Assembly (NCBI RefSeq): GCF_004210375.1
Contig: NC_134833.1
Span: forward strand, 147,242,127 to 147,306,126
Direction of reading: 5' to 3'
Length of the DNA stretch: 64,000 nucleotides
From: Tachypleus tridentatus
Lineage: Eukaryota > Arthropoda > Merostomata > Xiphosura > Limulidae
Program-made: the position numbers and the translations under genes
Part shown: positions 59,901 to 64,000 of the stretch, piece after piece
How positions within the stretch are numbered: position 1 is the first letter of the stretch
Layout of the letters: the number at the start of each line of letters is the position of its first letter
Notes under the pieces: generated by a model
Databases searched by the model: none
What the model saw: the letters and a program-made list of their open reading frames with translations, nothing else
What the model was told of the DNA's origin: nothing

Positions 59901-60741
59901 AGAGGCTTCAGGCTGTTAAAATCACTCCTTTTGTGTTCTAATTATGCAAAAAAAATACAATATTTTTACTATTTATGATAAGAGAATATATTGTCCTTTT
60001 ACCATAAATCACCAGCAGTTTATTAGAGGGCGGTGATAATCTGAAATTTCATGGATTAATGAGGGCTACAAACACAGGTCTTATGAGCCCTGTTGTAAAA
60101 TTGAGGATCAGACTAAAGGCAGCGAAACTGTCGTTAACTGTACACTAAACATACCCTATGGTCAGCGCCTTCGGCAGCTAAGGAGAGTAAGGCGTTCGAC
60201 AATAAAATCGGCTAAACATGCATAAGAACAAATGGCGTAGGAAAACCGCACAATGTACACATAAGATTGATGCAGCTACAACCTACAATGGTCTGCCGGA
60301 TCGAGCTCACAGGAGTATACGCTTTGGAGTAATATTTTCGAATTTCATGCTCTGTTCAATCTGTTGTGATGAAAATTTTATTTAATCTTACACTACGTAC
60401 AAGACGTACGTAGATTCTGTGATAGTGATTGCACGCCTTGCATGTATACTTAGGCCTACTGACGGATACTTACGAATTATCACTTAGATCGAAAAGCTTA
60501 GAAGCACGCCTATGTTAAAGATATATATTTCGGCTACTGAAAAAGCCTACATCTAGGCATAATTATGTAATTCGATTGGTAAGAACACGAGAATCACAAG
60601 AACAAACACACAATATGTAGGCCTATGATGCAATAAAACAATTCAACAGACAAAACTGTAGGGGATCATTATATGCACCACACCCCTACCTAAAATAAAA
60701 AGGGGATGTATACCCCCATCCCCCCAGAATCTACGCCCCTG
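56979..60741 (-). mobile_element. ZMYM1-like hAT transposon, degraded, with terminal inverted repeats
   Basis: The left end CAGGGGCGTAGATATG and the right end, in reverse complement CAGGGGCGTAGATTCTG, define 3763 bp. The minus-strand transposase runs in broken frames from MTSKRLKLSDIRQFYKSVTG (near 59530), through the TTF-type part (VEYTFISTGFCNWIKAKQKF), VRYVDENFDVHEIFLGLYSV with RLNLPLSGLRAQTYDGTTNM, CPLCPTRWLCRLSAI and KLRGLLDRFEKGKT, to the dimerisation motif CERSFSSLRRLKTWLRSTMS (near 57600-57660). This is the DUF4371/hAT layout of zinc-finger MYM-type 1-like proteins. Expected 8-bp target duplications are not exact (TCCATAGG and TCCAATTT). Confidence 0.88.
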
Positions 60742-60869
60742 TCCAATTTCGCAAACTCTACATGATATACATGATAAGTATTTCTGCTGACAGTTAATGA
60801 TTTAATAAAGGAACATGACCATTGGACAGTACATGTTGTCATCATTTCTGTGATCAAAATGCTACATAC

Positions 60870-61465
60870 AAAGCTAGTTTTACTTTGCATGTAATACTAT
60901 TCAGTAACAAAACAATTAACAATCACAAAATAAACAAACAAGTATTACGACTATAGTTTTGGAAGCGTGTGTTTAGGACACCAGTGAACATCGGTCAAGT
61001 TCCTTTCAGCTATCACCTGTCCAGCAGAGTCTAGAAAGAACAAGCAATGCATTCCAAATGCCTAGTAGCACATTAAAGTGCCCCAAATCAAAATTACGGT
61101 TTGCTTCAAGAGCAGTTCAGGGTGTAAGTTTGGCCTTTCTCCTTGGTATAGCTTGTCTAAAAGTAGGGGAACACTTTCTTAGGGTTTATGACGCTTAAAT
61201 ATACGGCACTGCTAATAGCAGTTTTCCTTATTTGTATAGTAAAATAAGCATGTTTTATTTCACCAATCATCAATAACTGTCCATATTTCTTCGTGTTGCT
61301 AATTATCTCATCCAGTCAATATTAAAAGTGTGTCGATAAAAGATAAACAAAAGCATACTTACATTGAAGATCCCGAGAGCACTATATCCATAGTACTTGT
61401 GTATCTGGGAGAAATTTCGCAATTTCTCAGGATACATTTTAAATATATCTGCTGACAGTTCTTAA
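60870..61465 (+). repeat. tandem duplication copy B (uninterrupted)
   Basis: AGTTTTACTTTGCATGTAAT, GGAAGCGTGTGTTTAGGACA, AATTACGGTTTGCTTCAAGA, TTCAGGGTGTAAGTTTGGCC and TGTCGATAAAAGATAAACAA parallel copy A at about 80 percent. It shows the state of the locus without the hAT and with one 33-bp unit. Confidence 0.8.
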
Positions 61466-61990
61466 AGTTATATTTATAAATTACATCAACAAAGATATAA
61501 TCAAACCTTCAGAATTAGCAATCGTGAAAGTTGGGTGCTTGTTGCAAGGAGAGAACTTAAAATTCTACTGTATGATAAACAAAGGTTTGTTGTATGTATT
61601 ATAGTTATTTTGATAATTGTCTGGATTTAGGATACCAAAGTGAGAATTTTTTATTGGTTTTTGTTTAAAATTAGAACAAGTTGATGAAAAAGACCATTAT
61701 AATGTAATCTATATTGACTCTTTTAAAGTTAGAACAAATTGATGACAAAGAGCGTTATAAAGACCATCTCTTATATGACCAGAATTACCGTTACGTATTC
61801 CACAGATGACGTGTCCACTTTTGTCTCTGTACTGGTAGTCTCGTTAATAATATTAGCTAATGTATCTAATTATATTACTTGTAAATATTTATTTATTAGT
61901 AAATTTTAGTTATAGATTGTGTTTCGCATTATCAACTTAATATAGGTATTTGTGACTAACGTAAATCACGTAAGCTGGGGTAACCTTGTG
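61466..61990. other. intergenic with a 70-bp imperfect duplication
   Basis: AAATTAGAACAAGTTGATGA with AAAGACCATTATAA (about 61669) recurs as AAGTTAGAACAAATTGATGA with AAAGAGCGTTATAA (about 61726). No gene. Confidence 0.45.
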
Positions 61991-64000
61991 AGAAGGTAGC
62001 TTGCTTTGATCTTAAGCTAATATGAATGTAAGTTGTATATTGTATGTATCATTATTAACAGTTAATTTCGGCTGTTATAATCGCAATAATTAATATTTTC
62101 ACTTTTGGGCGACATTTTCCGAAAAGCACATTTATGTAAGCCTTCAAAGTGTTATTTTAGAATACCTTAAGATACACAAAGAACAACACAGTTTTGAAGG
62201 ATGCGTTTTGATTTCCAGTGTCTTACTAAAATATTTTCATCTTTATTGAAAGTGTATCTAATTCGTTAGCAATTTGAGTCTCGAGTTATTTTATTTACAG
62301 GCATGGTTATGTAAAACTATATTATTCCTCAAAATGTACGAGTATAAATTGAATGTTCATAAAATGTCTCCAACTACATTCCAGGATCACAGTTTCTGTT
62401 TTCAGTAAGGATGCCCTGTTCAGACTTTACTACTTGATACGTTGTGGTAAGTATTTGAGAATAATACGAATCTTATTTTATTTATTTGTTGTACCTTGCT
62501 ATGATGGGTTTAGTTTTAAGCCTTAGCTACTTGACATCTTTAATTAACTGGTACTATATTAACTACTTAATTTAACTCTTGTTACATGGAGCTTAAACAT
62601 CATACAACTATTGTTTAAGCAGTTTCAACATCATTATTATTACCGTTTTGTTTTCTTCTACGTGTGTGTGTGTGTGTTTATCACCAATATCTCTCGAAAA
62701 CAATTGGGTAGATTTGAACGAAAGTTAGAATACACTTGGACTATGACCAAACTTAGAAGTGATTAATATTTGGAGGGCCGATGTCAAAGGTAACAGCGAG
62801 TTCACGATAAAAAATCATATTTGTTACTATGGAGACCGATTTTGTACACTACTTTTGTTTTATATCTTATACAAAAACGAACGGATTTGTTAAAACTTTG
62901 TAATCATATATGGAATTTTATTACCTATTGTTCGTTGATGTTCATAACGACAAACATTCAGACACATTTTCATATGTTTTAAGGACCAAATATGGTCAAC
63001 GCCATTCAGGTACTGGTATTATTGTTTAAAAAATCAATATTGTTTTATTAATCACTGAATTAAAGGTATTGCGTTGAGCAGGTTACAAAATCGTAATTTA
63101 GAATGCACTTGATTACTGATAAATTTAACGCCATCGTTGTGTATCGCTTTAAAACCTCCTGTAATTATCAATCTGATTCAGAAACATTGTTGTAGAGCAG
63201 CACTTGGTTGAGTGAGGCCTGTTTCATAGAAAAATAACGTTATTTAAACAAACCTGTTTCTTTTATAAACAATACCAAACATGGAAACGTACCAAATTGT
63301 CGAAATTAATATAAAACAGTACACTGAATATTTGGTTTGCGAGTTATTTTTATACGTTTGGTAAGCATTATAATGTTTTGTTTTAATTAGAAGCCTTGAC
63401 TATACCATTTCTTTCCAAATTGAGAATAAAAGATTGTTTAGTTTCAGTTGTTAAGAATAACGATATGGATGTTAGATAAATATAAAATTATGAAAAAATA
63501 GATATATGAAGTTCCAATAGCAAGACGATAAAGAATATAGATCTGGGTGAGAAGTGGTCGGTAATACAATGTAGAATAGGAATTTGGGTGTGAAATAGTT
63601 AGCGAAACGATTATAAATAGAGATCTGGATGTCAAGCAGTTGGTAAGATAATGCAAAATGGAGATGTGAAGGACAAATGTTTGGATGGAAAATACTTAGC
63701 CAGAATTTCAAATAGTAACACGATGAAGAATGGAGATCCGGGTGGAAAGTGGTGGGTAATAGAACAAAGAATATATATTTGGGAGTTTAATATATAGAAG
63801 GACAAGAATAGAGATTTGAGTGTCAAATAATAAGGAAAAGGATGAATAATAGAGGCCTCCATGTGAAGTAGTGGGAAGATAATGGAAAGTGGAGATCAGA
63901 TGAATAAATACTTAGCAAAAAGGTTTCAATAGAAATTTGGAACCCAAATATTTAGGAAGGTGTTGAAGGATAGAGATATGGATGTCGAACAGTTAATAGA
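61991..64000 (+). repeat. 2.4-kb direct duplication, copy 2 (runs off the window)
   Basis: Starts at the same AGAAGGTAGCTTGCTTTGAT as copy 1 (38291) and is still matching it at the last base, which corresponds to 40679. It lacks about 345 bp of the satellite and has scattered substitutions and small indels. Confidence 0.92.

Overview
The window is eukaryotic, AT-rich genomic DNA from an animal. The evidence is spliced coding exons with canonical GT-AG borders, one recognisable metazoan gene end (TMED10), tRNA-derived SINEs, and degraded LINE, hAT, mariner and Ty3/gypsy copies. From memory the commonest SINE looks like one seen in horseshoe crab (chelicerate) loci; this is an inference I could not check. 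There is one 500-N assembly gap (34065-34564). Most of the DNA is non-coding: repeats, decayed transposons and AT-rich intergenic sequence.

Left part (1-24 kb). The window opens with the last coding exon of TMED10 (p24 cargo receptor, + strand), followed by a long probable 3' UTR. LINE fragments, SINEs and a 2-kb minisatellite (42/38-bp units) follow. A complete five-exon gene lies on the minus strand at 14283-22033. It has a start, a stop, phase-matched exons and a predicted product of 157 residues that I do not recognise. Its third intron contains about 21 head-to-tail copies of a 68-bp unit made of the end of exon 3 plus its own splice donor, so about 20 decoy 5' splice sites follow the real one. 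TMED10 and this gene are convergent.

Middle part (24-42 kb). SINEs of three tRNA-derived groups, LTR remnants with primer-binding-site-like sequence, a 75-bp satellite, foldback elements, the gap and a broken gypsy element lead to a 2.4-kb segment (38291-40679). That segment is repeated in direct orientation at 61991-64000. About 600 bp beyond the first copy lies the most interesting locus, 41276-41827 on the minus strand. It is a compact gene with a TATA box, a signal peptide, seven near-identical 20-residue repeats each starting with a tetra-arginine cleavage-like site, a stop and a poly(A) signal. It reads as a precursor of a multi-copy secreted peptide of about 16 residues (EAGEGATTVSPTEGVE).

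Right part (42-64 kb). Transposons dominate: a mariner pseudogene, a hAT copy with perfect 8-bp target duplications holding a nested SINE with its own 11-bp duplication, a second hAT remnant, many SINEs, a Jockey-like LINE, and a ZMYM1-type hAT (56979-60741). The last one is inserted in a 33-bp minisatellite inside one copy of a tandem duplication. An isolated well-formed exon at 49623-49738 (+) indicates a further host gene that I cannot identify. The second copy of the 2.4-kb duplication runs off the window end, so a paralogue of the peptide-precursor gene may lie just outside.
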